NCBI RefSeq assembly: GCF_014493765.1
Contig: NZ_JACTVJ010000005.1
Coordinates: 496,001-560,000 of the forward strand
DNA length: 64,000 nt
Reading direction: 5' to 3'
DNA from: Streptomyces polyasparticus
GTDB lineage: Bacteria > Actinomycetota > Actinomycetes > Streptomycetales > Streptomycetaceae
Below are positions 35,099 through 43,832 of this stretch, piece after piece. Position numbers and translations under genes: made by a program. How positions within the stretch are numbered: the first letter of the stretch is position 1; every line of letters begins with the position of its first letter. The notes beneath the pieces are model-generated. The model had not been told where the DNA came from. It worked only from the letters and a program-made list of their open reading frames with translations, and did no database searches.

Positions 35099-35720
35099 CT
35101 TCGAAGGCCAGGCGCGCGCCGAGCGCAAGCAGCACTCCGCCGGAGATCTGCTCCAGGCGCCGGCGCACGTGCGCCCGCGACAGGAAGGTCTTCATCCGGC
35201 CCACGCACCACACGTAGACGCCGTAGTAGCCCACCTCGAACACGGCCCAGATCGCGGCCAGCGCGATCATCGCGGGAAGCTCGGGGGCGCCTGCCGGGAC
35301 GAACTGCGGCAGGAAGGACATCGCGAAGATCGCGGCCTTGGGGTTGGCCAGATTGAGCAGCAGGCCGCCGCGGTAGGAGGACCAGCCGGACCGTTCCGGG
35401 GCCTCCCAGCCCTGCGCCTGATCCCCGTCCTTCTTGCGCTTGCGCGCAGCCCACAGGGTCTGGGCACCGAAGACCACCAGGACGACGGCGCCGACGATGC
35501 GCATCACGTCGTACGCGACCTGCGAGGCGGCGAGCAGCGCGGTGAGGCCGAGGGCGGCGATGACGCCCCACAGGAACACGCCGGTCTCGTTGCCGAGCAC
35601 GGTCAGAAAGCCGGAACGGCGGCTGCGCAGCGAGTTCTTGATGATCAGAACGGTGCTCGGTCCGGGGGACGCGGCGATGAGGGTGCAGGCGCCGAGGAAG
35701 GCGATGAGGGTGCTCAGCAT
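35094..35720 (-). CDS. LysE/RhtB-family exporter
   Basis: 208 residues with about six membrane helices; the N-terminus carries the family motif A-A-S-P-G-P-S-T around residues 16-23 and N-L-A-N-P-K-A-A-I-F near the middle. Members export amino acids or related metabolites. The ATG at 35718-35720 is chosen because the upstream 30 residues are Arg-rich and lack hydrophobic character. It is divergent from the metallophosphoesterase, and an inverted repeat lies between them. Confidence 0.92.
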   Translation of the reverse strand: MLSTLIAFLGACTLIAASPGPSTVLIIKNSLRSRRSGFLTVLGNETGVFLWGVIAALGLTALLAASQVAYDVMRIVGAVVLVVFGAQTLWAARKRKKDGDQAQGWEAPERSGWSSYRGGLLLNLANPKAAIFAMSFLPQFVPAGAPELPAMIALAAIWAVFEVGYYGVYVWCVGRMKTFLSRAHVRRRLEQISGGVLLALGARLAFEG

Positions 35721-35813
35721 GGAGTCATGGTGCCCGTCCGGGGGACGCCTTGGCCACGTCGTTTTCCCACGAAGGCGGAGGCGGCCCTTGCGGCGGATCT
35801 TGCGCCGCACCCC

Positions 35814-35848
35814 GGATTAACGGTTAGATCCGTCTCAACCATTAATCC
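35814..35848. promoter_or_regulatory. 12-bp inverted repeat (operator candidate) between the LysE and phosphoesterase genes
   Basis: GGATTAACGGTT (35814-35825) and AACCATTAATCC (35837-35848) pair at 11 of 12 positions across an 11-nt spacer. The A/T-rich arms stand out in this GC-rich window. TTGCGC-N18-TTAGAT on the plus strand would put the phosphoesterase promoter across the left arm and spacer. No regulator gene is adjacent, so the protein that binds is unknown. Confidence 0.6.
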
Positions 35849-35860
35849 CTGGGAGGCCCT

Positions 35861-36610
35861 GTGCTCGTCCTCGCCCAGATCAGCGATCTCCACCTCGACG
35901 GAACGGACCGCGCCCGCGAGCGCGCCCGGCGCGTGACCGAGCGGCTGCGCGCGATACCCGTGGACGCCCTGCTCGTGACCGGGGACATCGCGGACACCGG
36001 CGCCGAGTCCGAGTACGAGGAGGCCGCGCGGCTCCTCGACGGGCTGCCGTATCCGGTCCTGACCTGCCCCGGGAACCACGACGTCCGCGCCGCGTACCGC
36101 AAGGCGCTGCTCGGACGGGAGGCATCGGACGCCCCGGTGAACAGCGCCGAGGTGATCGCGGGAACCGCGGTCCTGATGTGCGACACGAGCATCCCCGGAC
36201 AGGACGACGGACGACTCGCCCCGGACACGTACGAGTGGATCGGGCGGACCCTCGACGCGCTGGGTCCCGAGGTCCCGGCCCTGCTCGCCTTCCACCACCC
36301 GCCGGTCGCCCTGCACGCCCCGCTCCCGGACTCGTATCCGCTGCACGAGCCCGAGCGGCTCGCGGAGCTGCTCGAACGGCGGCCGCAGATCCGGGCGTTG
36401 ATCACCGGCCATGCCCACACCCCGGCAGCCACGGTCTTCGCCGGCCGCCCGGTGGCCGTGGGCCCGGGGGTGACCTGGGCGCTGCGGCTGCCCTGGGAGG
36501 GCGACGCGGTGGCCGACCGCGCCGCCGATCCCGGTTTCGCGCTCCATGTCCTGGACGACGAGGGGCGGTTGACCACCCACTTCCGCAGCGTTCAGGCGGG
36601 CCTCAGGTGA
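35861..36610 (+). CDS. Metallophosphoesterase (CpdA-like calcineurin fold)
   Basis: 249 residues with all five metal motifs: D-L-H in I-S-D-L-H, G-D-I-A-D, G-N-H-D, H-H-P-P and G-H-A-H. The spacing fits the class III phosphodiesterase (CpdA/Rv0805) group, which hydrolyses cyclic nucleotides or other phosphodiesters in vitro. The GTG start has GGGAGG seven bases upstream. It is divergent from the LysE gene and overlaps the convergent PDZ gene by 8 bp. Confidence 0.92.
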   Translation: MLVLAQISDLHLDGTDRARERARRVTERLRAIPVDALLVTGDIADTGAESEYEEAARLLDGLPYPVLTCPGNHDVRAAYRKALLGREASDAPVNSAEVIAGTAVLMCDTSIPGQDDGRLAPDTYEWIGRTLDALGPEVPALLAFHHPPVALHAPLPDSYPLHEPERLAELLERRPQIRALITGHAHTPAATVFAGRPVAVGPGVTWALRLPWEGDAVADRAADPGFALHVLDDEGRLTTHFRSVQAGLR

Positions 36611-37184
36611 CCACCCCCGGGACCACCGACAGGAACTGACGCGTCCCGTTCTCGTGCCGTACGGCGATCGGGACCTCCTTGCCCGGACGGGCGGCCGCGA
36701 CCGCGCGGGCCAGGTCCTGTGCCGAGTCGACGGACTTGCCCGCGAAGGACGTGACCACATCGCCGCGGACCAGGCCCGCGCTGTAGCCGGGCCCGGGCTG
36801 GTGGACGCCCACCAGGCGGGCGCCCTTGCCCGAGGAAGAATCCACCGCCTCGACCCCGATCGTCGCGGGCGCGGGCGCCACCGACTCGCCCTGGCCGCCC
36901 TGGGGTTGGGTCTGCGCGGGCGCGGCGCCCTTCTTGCCCGCGGACGCCCCCGGCGGCCCCTGCGCCGCCGCCTGCTTCTGCAGATCGGCGAGTTTGCTCA
37001 TCCCGATCACGGTGGCACCCACCGTCCCGAGCCCGATGCCCGCGAGCACGAGGACAAGCGCGATCACGGTCGCACCGAGTACGGTTCTCAACCGCCTGGC
37101 ACGCCGCCGTACGGCATGCGGACGGTGGCCCGGCGCGGGTGCGCGGCCGGGCATCGGCTTGGGTCGCAACACTGTCTGTTCCAT
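36603..37184 (-). CDS. Membrane-anchored PDZ domain protein
   Basis: 193 residues: a basic cytoplasmic N-terminus, one membrane helix (about 34-62), a Gln/Ala/Pro-rich linker and a C-terminal PDZ domain (about 105-190, with G-P-G-Y-S-A-G-L-V-R-G-D-V-V). It resembles the tail of an HtrA/S1C protease but has no protease domain, so it is probably an extracytoplasmic peptide-binding adaptor. It is divergent from the P-loop ATPase gene by 87 bp. Confidence 0.88.
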   Translation of the reverse strand: MEQTVLRPKPMPGRAPAPGHRPHAVRRRARRLRTVLGATVIALVLVLAGIGLGTVGATVIGMSKLADLQKQAAAQGPPGASAGKKGAAPAQTQPQGGQGESVAPAPATIGVEAVDSSSGKGARLVGVHQPGPGYSAGLVRGDVVTSFAGKSVDSAQDLARAVAAARPGKEVPIAVRHENGTRQFLSVVPGVVT

Positions 37185-37271
37185 GGCTGGCCTCCGCGGA
37201 ATGCTCTACCCTGCGGGCCGCCGCGGAACGATTCACGAAAGAGTGACGAACCGTCACCGGCAGGGGGACAC

Positions 37272-39182
37272 ATGACCGAACCGTCCGTCGTCGAACGGCT
37301 GTACTTCGGCCACGACGAGGCCGAACAGGACATGGCAAACGGACTGTTGCGGGCGGGTTTTCTGCAGACGGCCGCGTACGACGCCGCCGTATCGGGACGC
37401 AAGATGCTGATCATCGGCCGCAAGGGCTCCGGCAAGAGCGCGATCTGTGTGCACCTGGGCGCGGAGGGCGGGCACGCGGGTGCGACCGTCACCATCACAC
37501 CGGACGACGCGGCCGGCGACGAGATCCGCCGCTTCGAACTGCAGGGGCTCGCGGGCGACACCGCCAAGTCCCTGATGTGGCGCTACGTGTTCGCGCTGCA
37601 TGCCGCGCGCCATCTGACCGAGCACGCCCGCAAGACCCACGGGCGCCGCGAGCCGGATGCGGTCAAGGATCTGCGGAAGTTCCTGCGGGACAACGGCGAG
37701 CTGCCGGGCACGCGGCTCGCCGACTTCGCCGCGCAGGGCCGCGAGCGGCTGCAGACCAACGGCCTGCAGCTCGGGGCGTTCGGCTTCCAGATCGGCGTGG
37801 ACCTGGGGCACGCGGTGACCGAAGGCGCCCGTGCGGTACGCCAGTTGGAGGTCCTCGAGGACCACGTCGCCCTCGCCTTCCGCGAACTGGACTGCGCCAG
37901 GACGCATCCGCCCCTCCTGCTGCTCGTGGACCAGCTGGAGAAGGTCTGGTCGGGAGAGGCCGACGCCAACTCGATGGTGATCGGGCTGCTTCTCGCCGCG
38001 AAGGACGTAGCCGTGAAGTACCCCGGCGCGGTGCGCTGCCTGGTCTTCCTGCGCTCCGACATCTACGACTCGCTCACGTTCGGCGAGGGCGACAAGTTCC
38101 GCAGCTACGAGATGCGCATCGACTGGCCCGTCCCCCAGCTGCGCCGCCTCGCGCTGTCCCGCGCCCAGGCGTCGGTGGGGCCCGGGCTCGGCGAGACCGA
38201 CCTGTGGCAAGGGGTCTTCCCCCGCCGGGTCGAGGGCGAGGAGACGGCTTCGTACCTCTTCACGCGGACCCTGCCCCGCCCCCGCGACGCGATCCAGTAC
38301 CTCAACCTCTGCCGCGATCGGGCCGTCCACAACGGACGCACGCAGATCACCGAAAGCGACGTGATGGAGGCCGGACGGCAGTTCTCGGTCTGGAAGCTCC
38401 AGGACCTGGCCCAGGAGTACCTGGTCGCCCACCCCTTCCTCGACTCGCTCCTCGGACTGTTCGGCAACGGCGGATACGTGGTCACCCGGGCGTCCCTCGG
38501 GAGCCTGCTCGCCCAGGCACGTGGCGATCTGGAACGCCGCTTTCCCGCGTACAGCGAGTCGTTCACACCGGAGGCGGTGATCGACATCCTCTACACAGTC
38601 GGCTTCCTCGGAGTGCGGCGCGGTGACGAGGTCGTCTACGCGGGCGGGTTCGACCGGCCGCTGCAGGCGGACGAGAAGGAGTTCCAGATCCACCCGTGCT
38701 TCCGCGAGGCCCTCAGGACCCAGGACGCCGTCCCGCTCACTCCGTACAGCCCGGCCCTGCGCGTCCGGCCCCTGAACAGCGGCTTCACACCGCCGCGCCG
38801 CGACTTCGACCTGCTGCGCGCCGTCGCCGCCGCCTGCGACCGCCTGCTGCGCCTGATCGCCCGCGCGAGCGGCCTGCCCAGCGAGACCCGGCACGATCTC
38901 GTGCAGCACCTGCAGCGGCTGCGCCACGAGACGGCCGACGCCCTCGACGACCCCACGGGCCCGTCCGGCGCCCCGCTCCAGGACGCCGAGGGCCACGTCG
39001 CGGGAGCGGTCGCCCATCTGCGGGTCTGGTCGACCGCCCTGCAGGAATGCGGCCTCGAGGACCAGGCCCAGGAGCTGGGCGCCCAGGCCGTCGCCCGCGA
39101 ACTCACCATCCAGGCCACGGGCCTCAACGCCCGCTTGGGCGGGCTCAGCGGCGGGACGGGCGAGGCCGGCTCCAGCGCGTAG
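37272..39182 (+). CDS. P-loop ATPase of the Sll1717 type
   Basis: 636 residues. Walker A is G-R-K-G-S-G-K-S near residues 49-56. A hydrophobic strand ending L-L-L-V-D-Q near 215 fits Walker B; the C-terminal half is helical with an Arg-rich F-L-R-S-D and R-L-A-L-S-R. The opening L-Y-F-G-H-D-E-A-E is typical of the Sll1717 ATPases, a poorly understood STAND/KAP-like group that some surveys find near defence genes. The start has AGGGGGA behind it. It stands alone here, flanked by a PDZ gene and an alpha/beta hydrolase gene. Function unknown. Confidence 0.8.
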   Translation: MTEPSVVERLYFGHDEAEQDMANGLLRAGFLQTAAYDAAVSGRKMLIIGRKGSGKSAICVHLGAEGGHAGATVTITPDDAAGDEIRRFELQGLAGDTAKSLMWRYVFALHAARHLTEHARKTHGRREPDAVKDLRKFLRDNGELPGTRLADFAAQGRERLQTNGLQLGAFGFQIGVDLGHAVTEGARAVRQLEVLEDHVALAFRELDCARTHPPLLLLVDQLEKVWSGEADANSMVIGLLLAAKDVAVKYPGAVRCLVFLRSDIYDSLTFGEGDKFRSYEMRIDWPVPQLRRLALSRAQASVGPGLGETDLWQGVFPRRVEGEETASYLFTRTLPRPRDAIQYLNLCRDRAVHNGRTQITESDVMEAGRQFSVWKLQDLAQEYLVAHPFLDSLLGLFGNGGYVVTRASLGSLLAQARGDLERRFPAYSESFTPEAVIDILYTVGFLGVRRGDEVVYAGGFDRPLQADEKEFQIHPCFREALRTQDAVPLTPYSPALRVRPLNSGFTPPRRDFDLLRAVAAACDRLLRLIARASGLPSETRHDLVQHLQRLRHETADALDDPTGPSGAPLQDAEGHVAGAVAHLRVWSTALQECGLEDQAQELGAQAVARELTIQATGLNARLGGLSGGTGEAGSSA

Positions 39183-39207
39183 CTGTCGGGTGCGGGTCCG
39201 TGGGGGT

Positions 39208-39250
39208 GCGGGGTGGGCTCCTGCTGCGGGCGGATCTCCCCCCACCCCGC
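39208..39250. terminator. Possible terminator between the ATPase and alpha/beta hydrolase genes
   Basis: GCGGGGTGGG (39208-39217) and CCCACCCCGC (39241-39250) form a perfect 10-bp stem with a 23-nt loop, between two convergent stops. The long loop makes this less certain. Confidence 0.5.
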
Positions 39251-39312
39251 CGCTTCCCGAAACCGTGGGCTGCGACCCCGGACCCTCGGGTCGGTGGGCC
39301 CGCGGAGCGGAC

Positions 39313-40098
39313 CTACACCCCCGGCTCCGCCGCCGACAGCGCCAAGTCCACCGCCTCCGCGAACCCACCCGGATTGTCGATCATCATGTTGTGCGTGGCA
39401 TCCGGCACATCCACCACCGGCACCCCCGCCGCCGCCATCAGATCCGTCTCCGCATCGGGCCGCGTACGCTCCCCCACCACAAAGGCCCGAGGCTGCGAAA
39501 GCTCCGTCAGCATCGCACCCCAACTCGGCGACGTCCCCTCGACCAAAGCGGTAGCACTGCGATGCAGAGCAAGCGCATCGGCCAGCCGAAGCCGCGCCAC
39601 GTAATCGGGCAGCTTCTCCCCGGCCACCATCCGCGCGAACCCCTCGGCGACGAACGCCTGCTCCTCCTGCGAGGCGATCACGCTGCTGACGAAGCCGCCG
39701 CCGGGAAAGAGGTTGGGCTCCGCGACCACCAGCTTCGCGATCAAGTCGGGTCGGGCGGCGGCCAGTTCGATGGCGACCGCGCCGCCCATCGAGTGCCCGA
39801 TCAGCTCCACATCCCGCAGCCCCACGTGCTCGATCACGGCGGCCACCGCATCGGCCTGCTCCCGCATCCGGTACCCGAAGTCCACGGGCCGGTCGCTGTA
39901 CCCGTGCCCGAACAGGTCGACGAGGAGCCCGACGCGGCCCGCGAGCGGTGGCGTCGTGGCGACCTCCGCATAGTCGGACGCGGCGCTGCAGCCGAGACCG
40001 TGCACGTAGACACGGGCGGGCCCGGCATCCCCCGCCGCCGGGTTCAGCTGGAGCCAGCGGATCCACGCCCCTGCTTCCCGTACGAACAGCTCCCGCAC
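39313..40098 (-). CDS. Alpha/beta hydrolase
   Basis: About 261 residues from GTG 40096-40098, which has GGAGG seven bases upstream. Family marks: V-H-G-L-G oxyanion turn, D-L-F-G-H-G-Y-S-D-R-P, nucleophile in G-H-S-M-G-G and the catalytic His in D-A-T-H-N-M. It resembles the epoxide hydrolase/haloperoxidase-like group; the acid residue is probably in the F-V-V-G-E segment. Substrate unknown. Confidence 0.88.
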   Translation of the reverse strand: MRELFVREAGAWIRWLQLNPAAGDAGPARVYVHGLGCSAASDYAEVATTPPLAGRVGLLVDLFGHGYSDRPVDFGYRMREQADAVAAVIEHVGLRDVELIGHSMGGAVAIELAAARPDLIAKLVVAEPNLFPGGGFVSSVIASQEEQAFVAEGFARMVAGEKLPDYVARLRLADALALHRSATALVEGTSPSWGAMLTELSQPRAFVVGERTRPDAETDLMAAAGVPVVDVPDATHNMMIDNPGGFAEAVDLALSAAEPGV

Positions 40099-40288
40099 CG
40101 CAACACCTCCGTCACGAAGTCGAACGGCACATGCCAGGCGTTCGCACCGACAGCGCAGGGCGCAGCAGGAGCGGGGTACCGCAGCCGGAGCGGGATCGCG
40201 CCCCGGAGCGGGCCGCAGGCCGAGCGCCCGGGCACTCGGCCCCGCCCGGCGCACCGGACCGGCCACCCCCACCGCCCACGAACACCCC

Positions 40289-41134
40289 TCACGCATCCCG
40301 CCCCTTCAACACCGCCCACCCCACCACCAGCACACCCACGGCCCACGACGCCGCCACCCCGAGCCCCGCCCACGGCCCGATCGGCAAGGCCTCCAGGTTG
40401 CGGGTCGCGAGCACCGAAAGACCCGCCTCCGTGGGCGAGAGCCGCTTGGCCGTCTTCTCCCAGTCGGGGTCCGACAACATCGCCGCCACCAGCGGGAATC
40501 CGTACAGCAGCAGGAAGACCCCGGTCAGCGTCCCGGCCGTGTCCCGAAGGGCCGCCCCGAGCCCGACCCCGAGCAGCGCGACGAGCACGTAGTAGAGGAC
40601 ACCCCCCACGACGGCCCGCAGCGTGGCCCCGTCCCCGAGGCCGATCGGCGGATAGCCGGCCTCGGCGGTGAACCCGGCGTCCAGGACGAGCACCCGGCCC
40701 AAGTAGAGCGAGCCAAGGACCGAGACGGCCCCCACCACCGCCGCGAGCCCCGCCACGACCACGGCCTTGGCGGCGAGCACCCGCAGCCGCGAGGGAATGG
40801 CCGCCAGGGTGACGCGCATGGTCCCGGTGCCGTACTCCGCCGTCACCGCGAGCACCCCGAACACCGCCATGGCGGCCTGCCCCACCCAGACCCCGGTGAG
40901 GCTCAGTTTGACCGTGTCCTCGTCGCAGGTGCGCCGCGCCAGACAGTCGCCGGCCGAGAGCGATCCGGTGGTCAGGGCGCCGACGCCGACCGTGCACAGG
41001 ACGATGCCGAGCAGCAGCCACCAAGTGCTGTGCAGCGTACGGAGTTTGGTCCACTCGGCGTGCACCGCACCGGTCATCCGTCCCGCGCCCCGGGCGGTCA
41101 CCCGGGGCGCACCCGTGAGCAGGGCCTCAGACAT
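40289..41134 (-). CDS. ABC-2 type transporter permease
   Basis: 281 residues with about six membrane helices after an A-E-W-T-K-L-R-T-L start typical of the ABC-2 permeases that pair with an ATPase of the drug-export type. It overlaps the upstream permease by 8 bp and is the third gene of the 43618-to-40289 operon. Together the ATPase and two permeases form one exporter, probably for a lipid, peptide or drug. Confidence 0.9.
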   Translation of the reverse strand: MSEALLTGAPRVTARGAGRMTGAVHAEWTKLRTLHSTWWLLLGIVLCTVGVGALTTGSLSAGDCLARRTCDEDTVKLSLTGVWVGQAAMAVFGVLAVTAEYGTGTMRVTLAAIPSRLRVLAAKAVVVAGLAAVVGAVSVLGSLYLGRVLVLDAGFTAEAGYPPIGLGDGATLRAVVGGVLYYVLVALLGVGLGAALRDTAGTLTGVFLLLYGFPLVAAMLSDPDWEKTAKRLSPTEAGLSVLATRNLEALPIGPWAGLGVAASWAVGVLVVGWAVLKGRDA

Positions 41135-42677
41135 CCCGCCTCCGTACCCGCCAGACCGCGAGCCCGAGCACGGCCACCGCGTACAGGAGCAGCGTGCCGA
41201 TGCCGATCCAGGGCCCCTGCGGATAGCAGCCCTCCTCCGGCAGACACAGTGTGGCCACGTGGTCGTAGCGCGTCAGGGTCTCCTGGACGGCGAACCCTGC
41301 CAGCGGCGTGAACTGCTGCAGGAACTGCGCGAATCCGATCGGCAGCGTGGTCACCAGGACCAGCGGCGCGACGAACAGCACCACGACCGTGGCCACCGCG
41401 CCCGCCGTACGCCGCAGCAGCGCGCCGAGTCCGAGCGCGAGCACCGCGATCAGGGCGAGCAGTACGGCGGAGCCGAGCACGGCGCGCAGCACCGGTCCGT
41501 CGGTGAGCTGGAGTTCGGGGAACCGGGGTGGCTTGTGCCCGTTCGCCTTCAGGATCGGTTGGGCGATCAGGAAGGACGCCACCGAAGCGACCAGCCCGGC
41601 GGCGAAGGCCGTCACACCGATCACCACCGCCTTGGCGACCAGGACCCGGCCGCGCCGCGGACTGGCCGCGAAGGTCGTACGGATCATGCCGCGCCGGTAT
41701 TCGGCGGTGATGAACAGGACGCCCAGTGCGGCGATCAGGACGAGACCCAGCTGCGTACCGCTGAGGCTCATCGCGGCGAGGTCGGTGTTGTACTGGGCGG
41801 GCGCGATGTCACCGGACCCGGTGAGGGTGAACCGCCCGCCGGACTCGCTCGACTCGCCCTCGCCGCCGACGGGCCCGCTCGACTGCCCGTCGCCGCCCGG
41901 CTGTTCGCCGACATCGGTGTGGCGCCAGTCGCCGCTGCCGCCGTCCACCGTGACGTCGTCGAAGACGGCCGTGGACCGCGAAGGCTCCGAGCTGACCGAG
42001 ACGGAGCCGAATTGGCGGTCCATCGTGTCCACCATCGGCGAGGCCACGAACAGACCGACCTGGACGGTGCCCGTGAGTCCCGGCACCGTCACCGCGCCGA
42101 CCTCGCTCCACTCCTTGCCGTCGGCCGACTCGTACCCGGTGAGCGTGGTGCCGTCGCGGGTCAGGCGCAGCCAGCGTGGCTCGCCGGCCGGGGAGTTGCT
42201 GCCCGCCCGGTCGTGCACGAAGTCGTTCTGCAGCCGTACGCCGTGCCCCGGAGTGAGCATCAGCGCGGCATACGAGGCTCCGGGCGCCGCGTCCTTCTTG
42301 ATCAGCACACCCGCCTTGCCCCACTCGGGCGTGCTCCCTTCGCCGGTACGGAACTCCGCGAGCCGTACGGTGATCGTTCCGTCGCCGGGCAGCGCCTGGT
42401 GGGCATACCGGAAGGAGTCGACGATCCGCACGCCGCCGGGCCCGGTGGGCTCAGGGCCGCGGTCGCCGCCGCCGGCGAACTGCACCTTCGAGCTGGTCGC
42501 GGCGAACACGGAGACGAGCACCGTCACGAGCACCGCGCCGAGCAGCGTGAGACCCCACCGCCGCACCGTCCGCAGCTTCGTCCACTCGGCCCGCAGCAGC
42601 TGTACGAACCCGTCACGGCCGGCGGGCACCGCGGTGGAGCGGTACGGCGTGACCGGCGGCGTCTGGGTGTCGGTCAT
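41127..42677 (-). CDS. ABC-2 permease with a large extracellular DUF1349-like domain
   Basis: 516 residues, unusually long. After an A-E-W-T-K-L-R-T-V start and a first membrane helix (about 45-63) comes a roughly 225-residue extracellular part. Its order (F-R-Y-A-H-Q-A-L, G-V-L-I-K-K, M-L-T-P-G-H-G-V, P-R-W-L-R-L-T-R-D-G, V-Q-V-G-L-F-V-A-S-P) fits the concanavalin-like DUF1349 fold, then a Gly/Ser linker. Five more helices finish the permease core. The domain could bind glycans or lipids at the cell surface. It overlaps the ATPase gene by four bases. Confidence 0.85.
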   Translation of the reverse strand: MTDTQTPPVTPYRSTAVPAGRDGFVQLLRAEWTKLRTVRRWGLTLLGAVLVTVLVSVFAATSSKVQFAGGGDRGPEPTGPGGVRIVDSFRYAHQALPGDGTITVRLAEFRTGEGSTPEWGKAGVLIKKDAAPGASYAALMLTPGHGVRLQNDFVHDRAGSNSPAGEPRWLRLTRDGTTLTGYESADGKEWSEVGAVTVPGLTGTVQVGLFVASPMVDTMDRQFGSVSVSSEPSRSTAVFDDVTVDGGSGDWRHTDVGEQPGGDGQSSGPVGGEGESSESGGRFTLTGSGDIAPAQYNTDLAAMSLSGTQLGLVLIAALGVLFITAEYRRGMIRTTFAASPRRGRVLVAKAVVIGVTAFAAGLVASVASFLIAQPILKANGHKPPRFPELQLTDGPVLRAVLGSAVLLALIAVLALGLGALLRRTAGAVATVVVLFVAPLVLVTTLPIGFAQFLQQFTPLAGFAVQETLTRYDHVATLCLPEEGCYPQGPWIGIGTLLLYAVAVLGLAVWRVRRRDV

Positions 42678-43618
42678 CGCGCGTCCTCCTCGTCCACCGG
42701 CGCGGCCGCGAACTCCAGGACGTCCCCGGTCAGTTCCATATAGGCCTCTTCGAGCGTGGCCCGGTGTGCGGAGATCTCGGAGAACGGCACCCCGGCCCCG
42801 CTGAGCAGCTGCACCACCTTCTCGGCGCTCGGCCCGGACACCGTCAGGGTGTCCCGTCCGGTCGACGCGACGGTCGCACCCGCGGCGGCGAGCACGGTCA
42901 TCGCCTCCGTACGGGCGTCGGTACGCAGGGACACCCGGTCGCCGGACGCGGTGGCGAGCAGCTCGCGCACGCTGGTGTCGGCGATCACGCGGCCGCGGCC
43001 GACGACCACCAAGTGGTCTGCGCTGTCCTCGAGTTCACTCATCAGATGGCTGGAGACGAGGACCGTACGGCCCTCGCGGGCGAGCGAGCGCAGAAAGCCG
43101 CGGATCCAGCGGATGCCCTCGGGGTCGAGTCCGTTGACGGGTTCGTCGAAGAGCAGCACGGGCGGGTCGCCGAGCAGCGCGGAGGCGATCCCCAGCCGCT
43201 GCCGCATGCCGAGCGAGTAACCGCCGGCCCGGCGGCGCCCGGCCGAGGCGAGGCCCACCTGTTCGAGGACCTCGTCCACGCGGCGTACCGGAATACGGTG
43301 CGAGTGCGCGAGCCACAGGAGATGGTCGCGGCCGCGCCGGCTGGGGTGCACGGCGGACGCGTCGAGCATGGCGCCGACCTCGTGCAGCGGGGTGCGCAGT
43401 GCGTGATAGGCGCGGCCGCCGATCAGCGCCTCGCCGGCGTCGGCCGAGTCGAGGCCGAGCATGATCCGCATGGTGGTCGACTTGCCGGCGCCGTTCGGCC
43501 CGACGAACCCCGTGACCTGCCCCGGGGTGACCGTGAAGGAGAGCCCGTCGAGTGCCGTGACGGACCCGAACCGCTTGCGCAGTCCGCGCACCTGAACGGT
43601 GCCATCAATGCTGTCCAT
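42674..43618 (-). CDS. ABC transporter ATP-binding protein (drug/lipid exporter type)
   Basis: 314 residues with Walker A G-P-N-G-A-G-K-S-T, the signature L-G-M-R-Q-R and Walker B V-L-L-F-D-E-P, followed by a C-terminal extension as in exporters of the DrrA/CcmA type. It is the first gene of the operon and overlaps the permease by four bases. The divergent two-component system begins 214 bp away and is the likely regulator of this exporter (inference). Confidence 0.94.
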   Translation of the reverse strand: MDSIDGTVQVRGLRKRFGSVTALDGLSFTVTPGQVTGFVGPNGAGKSTTMRIMLGLDSADAGEALIGGRAYHALRTPLHEVGAMLDASAVHPSRRGRDHLLWLAHSHRIPVRRVDEVLEQVGLASAGRRRAGGYSLGMRQRLGIASALLGDPPVLLFDEPVNGLDPEGIRWIRGFLRSLAREGRTVLVSSHLMSELEDSADHLVVVGRGRVIADTSVRELLATASGDRVSLRTDARTEAMTVLAAAGATVASTGRDTLTVSGPSAEKVVQLLSGAGVPFSEISAHRATLEEAYMELTGDVLEFAAAPVDEEDAR

Positions 43619-43832
43619 GCTCAGTGAGGCTAGGGAGCGCGGGCCCGCGGGGCGTCACGCGTCGGAGCCGTCTTCGTATCCCCCACGTGAGGGACTCGCC
43701 CGGCCCCCGGTTCGGTGACAATGGACGGGTCGGAGCGACCCGGGTGCGGTGCCCCCCGGGACCGGCCCGCGCCGATCCGTCACAAGGGCCCAGGGCCCGG
43801 CAGGTGTCCGAGGCTCGGGAACGGAGGGGTGG

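Noticed and set aside
37272-39182. Calling the P-loop ATPase part of a named defence system
   Set aside because: No nuclease, effector or restriction gene is adjacent, so the label would be unsupported.
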